Source: Ectocarpus siliculosus
Taxonomy: Eukaryota > Sar > Phaeophyceae > Ectocarpales > Ectocarpaceae
Direction of reading: 5' to 3'
NCBI GenBank assembly: GCA_000310025.1
Contig: FN649758.1
Location: 577,968 to 641,967 of the forward strand
Length of the DNA stretch: 64,000 nucleotides
Both the position numbers and the translations under genes were made by a program. Below, one piece after another: positions 1 to 10,848 of this stretch (position 1 is the stretch's first letter; every line of letters starts with the position of its first letter). The notes under the pieces are model-generated. The model was not told the DNA's origin, searched no databases, and saw only the letters and a program-made list of their open reading frames with translations.

Positions 1-1000
1 TTTGTAGGTCGGGCGTTGCAGACGAAGTTCTGTGGTCAATGGATGGTTCGTCGTCCCGCAGCGTGCCGTTTGGGTTGTAGAGCATGCATAGGAGTGAAGT
101 GAGATGCTGTGAATTTGAAGCAAACCGTAAATCGACGTTGTCACCGTAGCTCTTTGCACCTGCGTTTCAATCGGCATTGGACTATGGGCTTGAAGTCGGA
201 CGACGTCAACCCCGTGCAATGCCAACAAGTGGTCGACACGATGTTGAACTCTACTCTTCTACGCGATGTGTCCGCCCTTTCGATAATGAATATGAAGATC
301 AGCTCTTGTAGCGCTACTCTACTACCTTACGACGACCGTGTGCATGCAAGTCCGGTGCAACGGGTAGGGGACCGACAAAACTGAGCCCGCAGAGTATACT
401 GGTGTTCCGTCACATCCCGGGTCCACTCCAGGATTGCAGCTTGGTCCGGACCCGTAAGATGGACGGAGTCACATACAGCCATGAGTATCACGAAGGGGAG
501 ACGAAACGGCTACAACGGTTGTCAAGTCGGCAGCTCTAATTAATCCTTGCTTTCCCCTGCGCTGGCCAGCTGAAATTCAACGCCGTCATGGAATGATGCT
601 CTGACATATGTGTTATGTAGATGATTCTGCCAAAACAACAGACTGTCGAATTCTTTTGACCGGAAAACATCACCGTTCGCTCGCCTCCTCAACGAATGAA
701 TGTCGAGTCGTTAACAGTTCGGCCCAGCGCGTCAAGTACTCCTGCGTGGTGATGGGGAGGACCCGACCACTTCGTGTCCGGGTGCTGGAATGAAGCAGCA
801 GACACTCCGCTTGGGGCCGAGTTGGCCCGGGCATTGAGTCGTGGTATCCCATGCACCTTACACTCCCTGCCAGCGTTCGATATGTCAATGGTACGTACAG
901 TAGTGATGAGGGTACGTCCTTGGGTACCAAAAATCGAAGAACCTGCTCTTGGGTTCGCCCGCCCGACACAAAGTCCAAGCACCTTCACCATCCGTTAGGT
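1..1000. repeat. 3' flank of a third spondin repeat unit (copy C)
   Basis: No gene is supported here. The first ~560 bases align by eye with the sequence downstream of the two spondin copies (about 5565-6000 and 10220-10700). All three share the string CACCGTAGCTCTTTGCA and surrounding blocks in the same order. Bases 650-760 resemble 6570-6650, the stretch between copies A and B. I infer that the window begins just after the stop codon of another tandem copy whose coding exons lie to the left. Open frames in this stretch are short and overlapping and look like chance. Confidence 0.6.
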
Positions 1001-2740
1001 GGTCGTAGCGTGAAAATAGTACATACATATGATTTCTGGTTTCGACTATGGGGTCGCTTACCCAACCGATGCTTGCATAGAGCTACGTATACGTGCCCGG
1101 TTAAGCGGCATGCTTGTACTTCAGCAGGGGCAACGTTCGTTCGAATCCACGACCACGAATATCTCTCAGTTTGCCAGCCACGGCGACGCTATGCTACATG
1201 TACGAGGGGGGCCGCCGCTCTCCCTACAAAGGGGTCGCTGAGCGCCGGCGTCTTCGCGACTGTATCGGACTGTCGCTCGGCCCGTTCCTTGCGGTTGTGG
1301 TTTCCAAGGCGGTCGATGTCACAGTCGATGCTCGGTACTCGCCGGCGCCACCGCTTCATCGCCTGTCTACAGAGAGTGCTCCACAAGGTGTTAAAGTCGT
1401 CGACACAATTTACCTTCGGTCCGGCAATAAATGCTACCGGCATCGAGCGCCGGCATGCCACAACTCTACTTGTTGCCCCCGGGGACGGAAGCATGACGCC
1501 TTACGACAGAGAGGGGCATTCACGTGTCGATACGGAGCTAGCGCAGCGCGACTCCTCTAGAGAAGTTGCGGCCCAGAAGTTGCTAAGGTCGGCACATTGG
1601 TTTTTCCGAAGGTACGATGCGCCAGACGTTTGAGACGTCAGACGACACGCAGAGAACGTGGAATGATTCTCCGGACAGACGGACCCTTCACGCAGGTGTT
1701 ATTTTCATGTTTGACGAGATCAGGCGATACTCCAAGGTAGCAAATAGTTTGGCGAGTGCGGCAGACGTTTTACGTGGCCTAGCTAAAGTGAGGCGATAAT
1801 CCGGGGACCAAACACCCCCGCCTTGTCTGTTGTCCGGATAGTCTGAGATCATCAAGTCACTTTCACGGCAAGGGCCGACGGGCTTGAAGCTTGGACCGAT
1901 TTCCTGCGTCTTCCAGCTGTGAATGGTAATTGCACAATGTGGACCGTTCAGATGGGTATGGCCCACAATCGAAAGTCGTCGACGTCTGGCTGGCTCGCTT
2001 CAACGACCTCGGGGCAAAACGGACAGTTCCGCTATTCTTCCCGATGTCGGTTCAACGAGGCATTTGGACGACGGGACACACTGACGATCGGTTCAACCAT
2101 CTTGATCACGACGGAAGATCCAGCCTCTCTCCTCGCACCCTCACCCTTCCCCACCTGTCACAAACAGCAGAGACTCACAACAACATCTAAACCCCAAGCC
2201 GCATCGCCATCCCGCACCACAATCAACCGAGGTGGAACATAACGCGACGACAAAGGAAGGTGAGGCGGGTGGTACACGGTACACGCAATGAGTGATCCGT
2301 TCGAATCGCTTCGAGGGTGTGCCAGCGGTTCGCAAGTGAGCAAGAGATTGACAGCGCACGACTAAAGCATCCCATTTTCGCTCGCCGAAGGCAGTGATGA
2401 GTGAGGGTTGCGTTGTTTTCAATTTGTCGGAACACGACACTGTCTCCTGATCCAGGTGGTGTTGACGTGTGCACATCCACCCGCGCGTGAAGCACATGCC
2501 GATATGTGTATTCGTACACGCTGAGAAACATATTGTCCGGCTGCACCAAGGCCTGAACGTTGATTTGCTCTTTCTGGCTCGAGAACACCCGCATTTACAG
2601 TGAACGACGTGGAATATGCCAATGAGACAGACGAGTCTGTCCCCATCACCATCACCTGCCTCACTCATCTGTCTTGGCCTTTGTCCCCTCTGTTCCTTCA
2701 TTCTGCCAACCATATCACACCTACAGCAGTCAAGAGGAAG
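1001..2740. other. Upstream region of spondin copy A, no gene seen
   Basis: Intergenic. The part from about 2140 to 2600 is similar to 6890-7300 upstream of copy B (shared CGAATCGCTTCGA-like blocks and the CACCAAGGC segment), so it probably carries the duplicated promoter. I see no unambiguous TATA box or other promoter motif. The reading frame at 851-1633 has no recognisable domain and no repeat conservation. Confidence 0.45.
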
Positions 2741-5203
2741 ATGGTCAACTTCGCGTTCGGTCTCGCTTTGGCATCAATGCTCTCCCTCGCCAGCGGTGGC
2801 TCGACGAGCGGCAGCAGCATGAAGACGTACAAGGCGAGCTGCCATGGTCGTGTTGTGTGTGAGGAAGATAGCGGAGGCCAATCAGTGTACGTCGAGCTAC
2901 TCAGACGGTCGAGACATAGAATGTACAGCAGTTCCCCCAGTCCACAAATTGTTGAAGCTAGAAGCAACAGTGCCTTGAACAAACACTGTCGATGGCGGTG
3001 CTGGTATCTGTCCCCTCAACCCGTAGCTTGGTCACGATAGCGCCTCCCTCTCATGTCTGTACCCAGCCAACGTTTTCTGCCGCGCCCTCTCCAAACACAA
3101 TCCATGAACGAACGTCGTACAGGTTCGCGTGACGAACTTGACTTTCAAGCAGGACTTCTCGCCCCCCATCATCGTGGCGCATGAAAAGGTAGGTGCCCAG
3201 GTCCTGAACACCATGTACGTGTTCTTCGTGTTGCTCGAGGCAATCCCCGACCAGTCCGGTGATTGTGTGGAGAGAATATACGGGCTGGCTTGGAATGTTG
3301 TGCCCTCACCTCCTGCCAACGAACCATGAATGCTTCAGGCGGCAGCCCCCGCAACGGCGTGACACTTTTCGTCTCTCACACTCGTTCCCCGTCTTGCTCA
3401 CCAGGGTAGTCGTCCCCTGTTCTCCATGGGCGGGAAGGCGAGACCCGCAATCAAGCGGATGGCAGAAGAGGGCGTCAACGGGATGGTAAAGGTATGTCGC
3501 TGGTTGGTTTCACAAGGGATTCATCGCGTCACGGTAACAGCCAATTGCCGTGGCAGTCTAGATAAGTAGGTGTCCTCGCTCTCACATGTGTACCTACCTC
3601 TCATTCTGTCGAACTTTCAACGTCCAGTGTCCATCGAGGTTATTTGTCCCCGTGTTCTTGCTCGGACGGGACTCAATACGGAGCGCGGCATGGTGTTTTC
3701 ACCGGAGCTACTTGAACACTTCAACACCGCTGTTCCCTGTACGAAACGCAGAACCCATACACGTTCCACCGTTTCTACGCGCCTCTCAAAACGGCGGGCG
3801 ATGCACGCACAGGTGATCGCAACACGCGAGAGCGGCTTCTGTGGCTTTGCCGTGGCCGAGGGCCCCCTCTTGCCCGGGAAGACATGGAATGGCGAAATCA
3901 CGTTTGACACGAACAAATGCAAGGAGCCTGTCTACTCGGTGGTGGCCAAGCTCAGTGAGTTTCCGAAACACCGAAGACGACGCATGCACCCATCGTTATC
4001 GCCAAGTCGCAAATTTGAACTTGAATCCATGTGGACAACCTGTGGGCGTGTGAATGTTGATGCCCAGGCGCATTGCCGATGGTGATCTGAAGGGAGACAG
4101 TCCGGTGGCACATGGCCTTATTTTTTTACAGGACGTGTGAAACTCAGTGGCACGGCGCCGCTTCAGACTACGGCAATTTTCCTGTGATCTCACCATTCCA
4201 ATCGGCGTCAAATATCGCCGAACACCGCCTCATCCCGCCTCATGCGTCCCGTTTGCTACATCTGCTCGCACGCGCTCAATCGCTTTCAGCGATTTCACTT
4301 CAGTCACTGATTCCACATCGTTTCGTGAAACCCCCCCAAGCCTTCTCCTACGAGATGGGTGTACTCCTCTGTCGAATGAAGCTGCTCACAACCCGAAATT
4401 CTAATCGATTAAACTGCCTATGTTGACGCAGCCAACACCAACGACGCCTTCATGGGAATCGATGGATCCAAATTCCTCGACAAGTGCCCGTCCAAGCGCT
4501 TCCCCCCCGCCTTTGATGCCGGTAAGGGACAAGGGATTTTCACACAGCTGGCACGAATTCCGCGCGCACGCCATTCCGAAATATGAGGTCTACTTTTCTA
4601 ACGCGTACCTCATCGCCATGAAGCTGTCGCTCTTCACAAGCACCATACCCCATAGTCGACACCGACACGTGTGTTTCCAAAGCTATAATAGACGTCCGAA
4701 CAATCGAATATCATGTTCTGTATTCACATCACGATTGCCTACGAGAATACTTTTCACTTGCGCATCCTACTTGAACCCCCCCTGTCGTGACCTGCTTTAG
4801 GACATACCCCGATCTGGATCGAAAAACGAGAACGATTCTCTGGATGGCTCGCAACGATTCTTGGTGGAAACGATTCCCACCAATGGTATTTGCGATATGG
4901 ACGAAACGACCGCACGACAAACAACCGCGCACACGAGGGAAATGAAACAAAATACCGGAGAATCGATTCACGGGCCCTCCGTTCTTCCGTCCCCCTCGCA
5001 AAGGTACCGAGAAAAACAACGAGAAGTGTACCTGCATGCCGGGCCGGGCGTGTCCCGCAAGCCCCAAGACAAGGGAAAATCATGGCCGTGGTTCAGAGGG
5101 CTTCATCCATGTGCACCGAGGCATTGATGGCGTGGGAGACCTTTCGAAAGCAGACTACGGCTGGAATAACCCAGTTGCAGAGGTTGTGGTATCGAAGGCC
5201 TAA
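2741..5203 (+). CDS. Secreted Spondin_N-domain protein (copy A, intact)
   Basis: Six exons join in frame to 225 aa: 2741-2833, 3123-3188, 3405-3491, 3813-3954, 4432-4521 and 5004-5203. Exon 1 encodes a signal peptide (MVNFAFGLALASMLSLASGG). The rest follows the Spondin_N pattern: VRVTNLTFKQDFSPPIIVAH, then PLFSMGGKARPAIKRMAEEG, then GPLLPG, then TNTNDAFMGIDG, and EGFIHVHRGIDGVGDL near the C-terminus. Spondin_N domains are usually extracellular matrix or adhesion modules, so secretion to the wall or matrix is likely (inference). Intron phases are 0,0,0,1,1. Intron 1 would use a GC donor (AAG|GCGAGC) where the decayed paralogue has GT. An in-frame ATG lies upstream at 2600, but the start at 2741 is preferred because it opens directly on the signal peptide. 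The domain call is confident; the exact N-terminus is less so. Confidence 0.85.
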
Positions 5204-6215
5204 GGCGAAGAAAGCAGTGGAAACGGGCTTCAACTACTCTACAACGCCGTTTAGTCGACGGATGGGCGAGGACTACATATATATACATATATACATGTAC
5301 AGCAATACGATGGTGCTTTCCTTGTTTCTCTGGCTGCATTTTTTCCGCAGGGCAAAAGTGCTTTCGTTGATTAGGAGGTAACGGTCGTACCGAAGACCAT
5401 TCGCGCGCATGCACATGTACCAGAGTTGCTCGTTGAGCCGTGCGTGGAGTTGCAAAAGGAGTTTAGTTGTGTTTGTGGCCATGGTATGAACCCAGATTTT
5501 CTTCACTCGACGACGTGGCGCTGGCTTTGTGTAGACGGTGCGACTGTAGGGCCGTATTTCGAGAGTTGTAGGTGGGGCGTTGAGGACGAACTTCTGTGGT
5601 CAACGAACGGTTCGATGTTTAGAAGCAGCCGTACGGGTTGTAATCACAGAGTGAAGTGGATTCCTTGAAATGAAGGACCTGTCACCGTAGCTCTTTGCAG
5701 GCACTCTCGATCAGCATCGTCGGCCGGAACCCGAACTGCGTATTCCCGCCGAAAGCTACCAAGTTGGTCGATATGATGTTGATCTCTACTCCGCACGAGA
5801 CATTGTGTCCGCCCTTTCGAGAATGAACGTGGGGACCGAATCTATGGTCACTACTGTAGTACAGCAGCACAGCTGTGCGCATGCTTTTGGGTGCTTGTTC
5901 AACCTCACCCCAAATTCTTACGTCTGAGGCCAGGACCGCAGCTGGTCTGTAGCCCCGCAAGACGTACAGAGCCAGATACAGCGGTAAGGTCTAAATCACG
6001 GAAGGGTAGATCAACATGATGGCCGTGTCGGAGCATTGTCAAGTCGACAGCTCAACAACTGCTTGTCCCCACCCCGGCCGGCAGAACGTCAAACCCGACA
6101 TTGGCATTTCTCGGACTTACCATATCCAAACCACCATTCTGCCCAACAACGGACGGGCTGCTCTTTCCTCCCTAGTCCGTCAGTGGAACGGAAAACGACC
6201 CCCGATCTCCCTCAC
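5204..6215. repeat. 3' flank of spondin copy A, duplicated
   Basis: Noncoding sequence that aligns with 9886-10700 downstream of copy B and with 1-560 at the window edge. Matching blocks include TGGAAACGGGCT at 5219 and 9900 and the CACCGTAGCTCTTTGCA string near 5685, 10365 and 145. A short TATA-rich tract at 5275-5300 (ATATATACATATATACATG) is specific to copy A. No gene seen. Confidence 0.6.
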
Positions 6216-6540
6216 TATTTGACAAATGTGTACAGCTTCGATGGAAGCATAAATGAGCTTTCATGGAAGTTGGATCTACTTCCTTCCATGGAAGCTGACC
6301 GCTTCGATGGAAGCTACACGTTTTGTACCTCTTCCACGCAAAGGCAAGCCGGCACTTCCATGGAAGCGATATTAACTTCCACGGAACTCCCATGGGAATC
6401 ACATGGAGGAAGTGGGATTGCTTCCACGGAAGTCGAACCATAGGCTTCCATGAAGGGGTGACCACTTCCTTCCATGGAAGCAGTGAATTCTATGGAAGTC
6501 AATTTCGACTTCCATGGAATCTTATTTCATTTGTCAAATA
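6216..6540. mobile_element. MITE with 13-bp TIRs and an array of CTTCCATGGAAG palindromes
   Basis: The element is bounded by a perfect 13-bp terminal inverted repeat: TATTTGACAAATG at 6216-6228 and CATTTGTCAAATA at 6528-6540. The outermost TA at each end could be a TA target-site duplication, as in Tc1/mariner-type MITEs. The interior holds about thirteen variants of the 12-bp palindrome CTTCCATGGAAG, for example at 6355, 6421 and 6469. No transposase frame is present, so it would be non-autonomous. It lies between spondin copies A and B and is absent from the corresponding place near copy C. Confidence 0.75.
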
Positions 6541-7471
6541 ATTAGGTAGGTTACCCAGAAAACGTCACAAGTCGCTCGTCACCCTCTCCGAAATAATGTC
6601 GAGTCATTGGACCCGATCCCGCGCCAAGTATTCCAAAGCTTTTGGCTAATCCGGGCACAACTTTGGCTCCAGTTGCTGGAGACAGTAACATAACGAGCAC
6701 TCTCGTGGTTCCTAGCTAGTGCGGGCAACGATTTTGAACTCCGGCTTTTCACTTTCTGCGTACTTTCCATGTGCCACATGTACCAAGAGCATGGTGCGGA
6801 TACCTCCGTCGCTACGATGCTACGGCAGCAAACGGATGCCTTCCTTCGGGGCCAAAGCTATGATCCAACCCGATCCACTCTTGCACCTTGATATTACCCA
6901 CCCGTTGCAAATGATAGAGGCTCGCAACTACATCTCAGCCCCAAGAATACGGCCATCCGACACTCCCACACGACTGCAATAGAGTCTAGACGGCACGCGG
7001 CCGGGAGGTGGACTCAAGTGAACCATCATGGCAACGACGATGATTCGCCGAGTGGTACGGCACCGATGAAGAGTCCGTCCAAATCGCTTCGAACGTACCA
7101 AGTGGGCACATGGTCAGATACAGCGAGAGGTTGGTGCGATTGACACAAAACCTGTCCCAATCATGCTCTCTCAATGGAGTGAGTGTAGAGGGTAGTCGTT
7201 CCCAAGCTGTCACATATTCCCCCAGGTGATACTGAAATGAAAACTCGTCCACACCAAGGCACTAAGACACGCCGACTTACACATTCTTCGGTTGGATCTT
7301 GGGTTCTCTCGCGCGACAGGCCGAAAGGGCGAATGGCTTTGAATAGACTACATAGACTGTATTGAAGCAGACACGAAGCTGTGCATGATCTCATTCATCC
7401 CCCCCATTTTCAGTCACCTGTCTTTGCCTTGCGTTCTTCGCCGCCTACAACCCCACCCAGTCGAAACGAAT
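6541..7471. other. Intergenic/upstream region of spondin copy B
   Basis: Sequence related to 650-1000 and 1700-2700, i.e. the duplicated space in front of a spondin copy. No gene is supported and no clear core promoter is visible. Confidence 0.45.
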
Positions 7472-9885
7472 ACGGTGAAGTTCGCGTGTTGTTTCGGTCT
7501 AGTGTCAATGATCTCTTCCGCCAAGGGTTGGCTCTACCAAAACAACAACGACATTCAAGGTGAGCTGAATTGTTGTGTGAGAGGAGGACGGAGGAGACCT
7601 ATCAGCAGTGGCAACGGCGAACTACTGGGCGGGCGGAAACATCGTTGCCTGGCCCCAGTCTCCAGATTATGGCGGCTATAGTGGCACCGAATGCACCATT
7701 CGATGCCCTGAATAAGCGTTATCGACAACGGTGCGGGCGGCTGTCACCGTAGCCTGTAGCGTGTCATGTTAGCACCCGTCTCTCGGTCACATCTGTACCA
7801 AACCAACGCCCCCGCCCTCAAAAACAATACCAGGCAGAGTGCAAAAACAAAGTGCTCCTGTGTTTTCACAGCAACTCCATCACCAGGCGCAAGCAAACTC
7901 GAGCAGTACTCGCGGCATTCCGCTCCGACTCAAACAGCACGGCACGCACAGGCATCGACAATACACAAGTAAGTCGGGATGAAAACGAACCTAGGGGCCG
8001 GACAAGCGCGCGGTGGGCTTGATACCCCACCCCCAAAAGCCGCCCAGACACCTTCCAGCACACACGAACCACATGCACCATGATCGAAACTACCACGGCC
8101 TGCAGACCGTTTCGACCAGCCTCGTACATTCAAGGGGGACGCAACAACAGAAACCATATTTGGTGAGCTCGGGGAGAACATATCCACATCCATACACCAC
8201 GTTTTTCATCGGGTGTGTGGCCAAACCCAACGTGTTCAGCATGGGAAAGCACAGCTTGTCGGTCACGATGGAAGACCGGGGTCACGATGGAAGACCGGGG
8301 AGTACCGTAACCTCCACCGGGACTAGATACGAAGCTTATCGCGCTTGAGATGAGAGGGAACGAGGAGCAAAACTGGAATGAGGCCGTTGTCGTCGAGCCA
8401 TTGGAATGATCTTTGGTCAAAATTCGAGTTGAGACCCGCCGTCTCAACGGGGTTGGTCGAGATCTACGCCGCCGAAGTTGGGCACTGAGCTGCTCATCGC
8501 GAAGCCCGTCCACTTGTCCGGCACGGTCATGAAGTACCGGTCCATCGCCTGCGAACAGCGCGTGGAGGCACGCATCGCCCAACGTGAGGAAGGGCGACCG
8601 TGATTTCCGTCAACTATGAGAACAAACAAACTCATGCTACTTGGTTACCCCGGTGGTCTAGTGGCATCCTCGAAAACCGCTAGTCGCATCAGGTCATGAG
8701 TGCGAAATTCCCCATGGGATGAAAACAATACAAAACTTGCGGGTGAAAGCGAAATAGCTCTGTAAAGGTTCTTGTGAGTACCAAAACTTGACGTTAGCAC
8801 CGTTGAGGAGGGAAAGGGACGGCCGGACCCTTCTCGTGATAAAAATGAATAGAAGGTAAGGCCCCGGTGTTTACCCCCTCCTGTGTGACCCTGGATGGCT
8901 GTAGATGTTCGAAAAATTTTCACTGGAAAGCGAAGAACTCTACATTCACAGAAAGGTGAAGTACACGTCTCACCACGAAAAGGGGGGACTGTCGCCATAA
9001 TCAATAGGACGAAAACACACCAACAAAACAGCTTCGGTATCTTTGACCTTAATAATAGAGTGGGTTTCCAGGAGGCAGCCATAGTAAATAGATGTTGCAT
9101 ACCACAGAGATGTTGTAGGCAGCGGGCGGGATACCCCTGACCAATCAGGTGCACTGAAATAGTCAACCCGGAGGCAATCAAACCTACCGCCGCGTACGGT
9201 AACATCGTTTCGGGTTCGCGTGACGAACTTGAGTTTCAAGCAGGACTTCTCGGCCGCGGTCATCGTGGCGCATGAGAAGGTAGGTGCCCAGGTCCTGAAC
9301 ACCATGTCCTGTTATCTACCCCACCAGTGGGGTAACGGCGCATGTTCCCCACCATCCGTAGCACCACCAATACTGTGCCGTTTCGGCCTTACGATGGGTC
9401 CAATGATGGCCTTGCAACGCCGCAAAACATTCGTTGAAGTCGTGTGCTGATTGGGGTCTTGTAGAGCGACCTACAGGTGGTAGGGTGTTTATGCGTTAAC
9501 CGCCCCACCGATGGGGTGGTTGAGAAATTACACCCCACCGGTGGGGTGTTTAGGCGTGCCGTTGATATGGATGAAACGACCGCACGACGCACAAACGCAC
9601 ACACGAGGAAATGCCGAAACAATATATGATTGAAAAATGAACAATAGATTTACAGGCCCTCCGTTTTGCCTGCCCCCTCGCAAAGGTACCGAGAAAAACA
9701 ACGAGAAGTGTAGCTGCATGCCGGGACGGGCGTGGCCCGCAAGTCCCAAGACAAGGGAAAATCATGGCCGTGGTTCAGAGGGCTTCATCCACGTGCACCG
9801 AGGCATCAAAGGCGTGGGAGACCTTTCGCAAGCAGACTATGACTGGAAGAACCCAGTTGCAGAGGTTGCGGTCTCCAAGGCCTAA
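7472..9885 (+). pseudogene. Decayed spondin gene (copy B)
   Basis: Counterparts of exons 1, 2 and 6 of copy A are present; exons 3, 4 and 5 are missing. The exon 1 match (7472-7559) has ACG where copy A has ATG, and its donor CAAG|GTGAGC shifts the phase by one relative to copy A. The exon 2 match (9214-9279) encodes VRVTNLSFKQDFSAAVIVAH, but the acceptor AG has become GG. The exon 6 match (9686-9885) is full length and open, encoding EGFIHVHRGIKGVGDL and a TAA stop. The first intron is about 1.36 kb longer than in copy A because of inserted sequence. No single reading frame links the surviving exons, so this is most simply a pseudogene. A rearranged transcript starting at the in-frame ATG at 7385 cannot be excluded. 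Confidence 0.8.
8645..8715 (+). repeat. Possible tRNA-derived SINE head
   Basis: Within the sequence inserted in intron 1 of spondin copy B. GGTGGTCTAGTGG at about 8652-8664 resembles a tRNA A box. GAGTGCGAAATTCCC at 8699-8713 resembles a degenerate B box (GGTTCGANTCC), at tRNA-like spacing. The flanking stems do not give me a convincing cloverleaf, so this is not called as a functional tRNA gene. Confidence 0.35.
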
Positions 9886-10848
9886 GGCGAAGAATGCAGT
9901 GGAAACGGGCTCCAGCTACTCTTCAACGCCGTTTAGTTGACGAATGGGTGTGGACTTCATGTGTACGACGGTGGTTTCCACGATTCTGCCTGCCATTTCC
10001 TGGTGGGCAAAAATGCTGTCGTTGATTTGGAGAAAACGGTATTTCCCAAGGGTAATGCCATTTACGAATGCAGATGCACCACAGTTGCTCGTTGAGCCGT
10101 GCGTGGAGTTGCAAGGAGTTGGGTTGTTATTGTGGCCATGGTTTCCAGATATTGATGAAACTCGACGATGTGGGGTTCGCTTTGTGTACATGGCGCGGCT
10201 GCATGTCCGTTTTTCGAGAGTTTTCAAGTGGGGCGTTGCGCACGAACTTCTGTGGTCAATGGGCAGTTCGTCGTTTCGAAGCATGCCGTATGAGTTGTAG
10301 AACACACGCCGCACAGATGAAGGGAGCTCCTTGAAATGAAGGCAACCGTACAGGGGCTTGTCACCGTAGCTCTTTGCACGCGCTCTCGATCAGCATCGTC
10401 AGGCGGAACCAGAACTGCGTATTCCCGAGAAAGCTACCTAGTGGTCGATATGATGTTGATCTCTACTCTGCGCGCCCTTTCGAGAATGAAGGTGGGGACC
10501 AACTCTATGGTCACTACAAGTAGTACAGCATCACGGCCGTGCGCATGCACATTGGGTACAACTGGGAGGACACCGACCACGTTGAGAGAGTATACTGGCA
10601 GAGCATATTCAGGCTCACAAATTTTCATGGTTGAGGCAAGGATGGCAGCATTGGCGGGAGTCCCGCAAGATGTACAGAGCGAGATATGTCACGGAAGCTT
10701 AGGAAAGAAAAAGGGCAGTGTCGGAGCTTCATCACGTGGACAGCTCAAACATCACCGCCAAGCGGAAAACAATCCCGATAAGGAATTTTGCTCAAGCCCT
10801 TTCAGTATCCAATCAGTGTGCTGCCCAACCGGCGATGTGTTCTCGACA
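9886..10848. repeat. 3' flank of spondin copy B
   Basis: Aligns with 5204-6000 and 1-560. No gene seen on the plus strand. The last ~100 bases run into the 3' end of the minus-strand TPR gene. Confidence 0.55.

Noticed and set aside
851-1633. 260-codon plus-strand open frame
   Set aside because: No domain, many overlapping frames on both strands, and not conserved in the duplicated flanks; treated as chance.
8261-8300. Duplicated GTCACGATGGAAGACCGGG
   Set aside because: A single 20-bp tandem duplication, too small to interpret.
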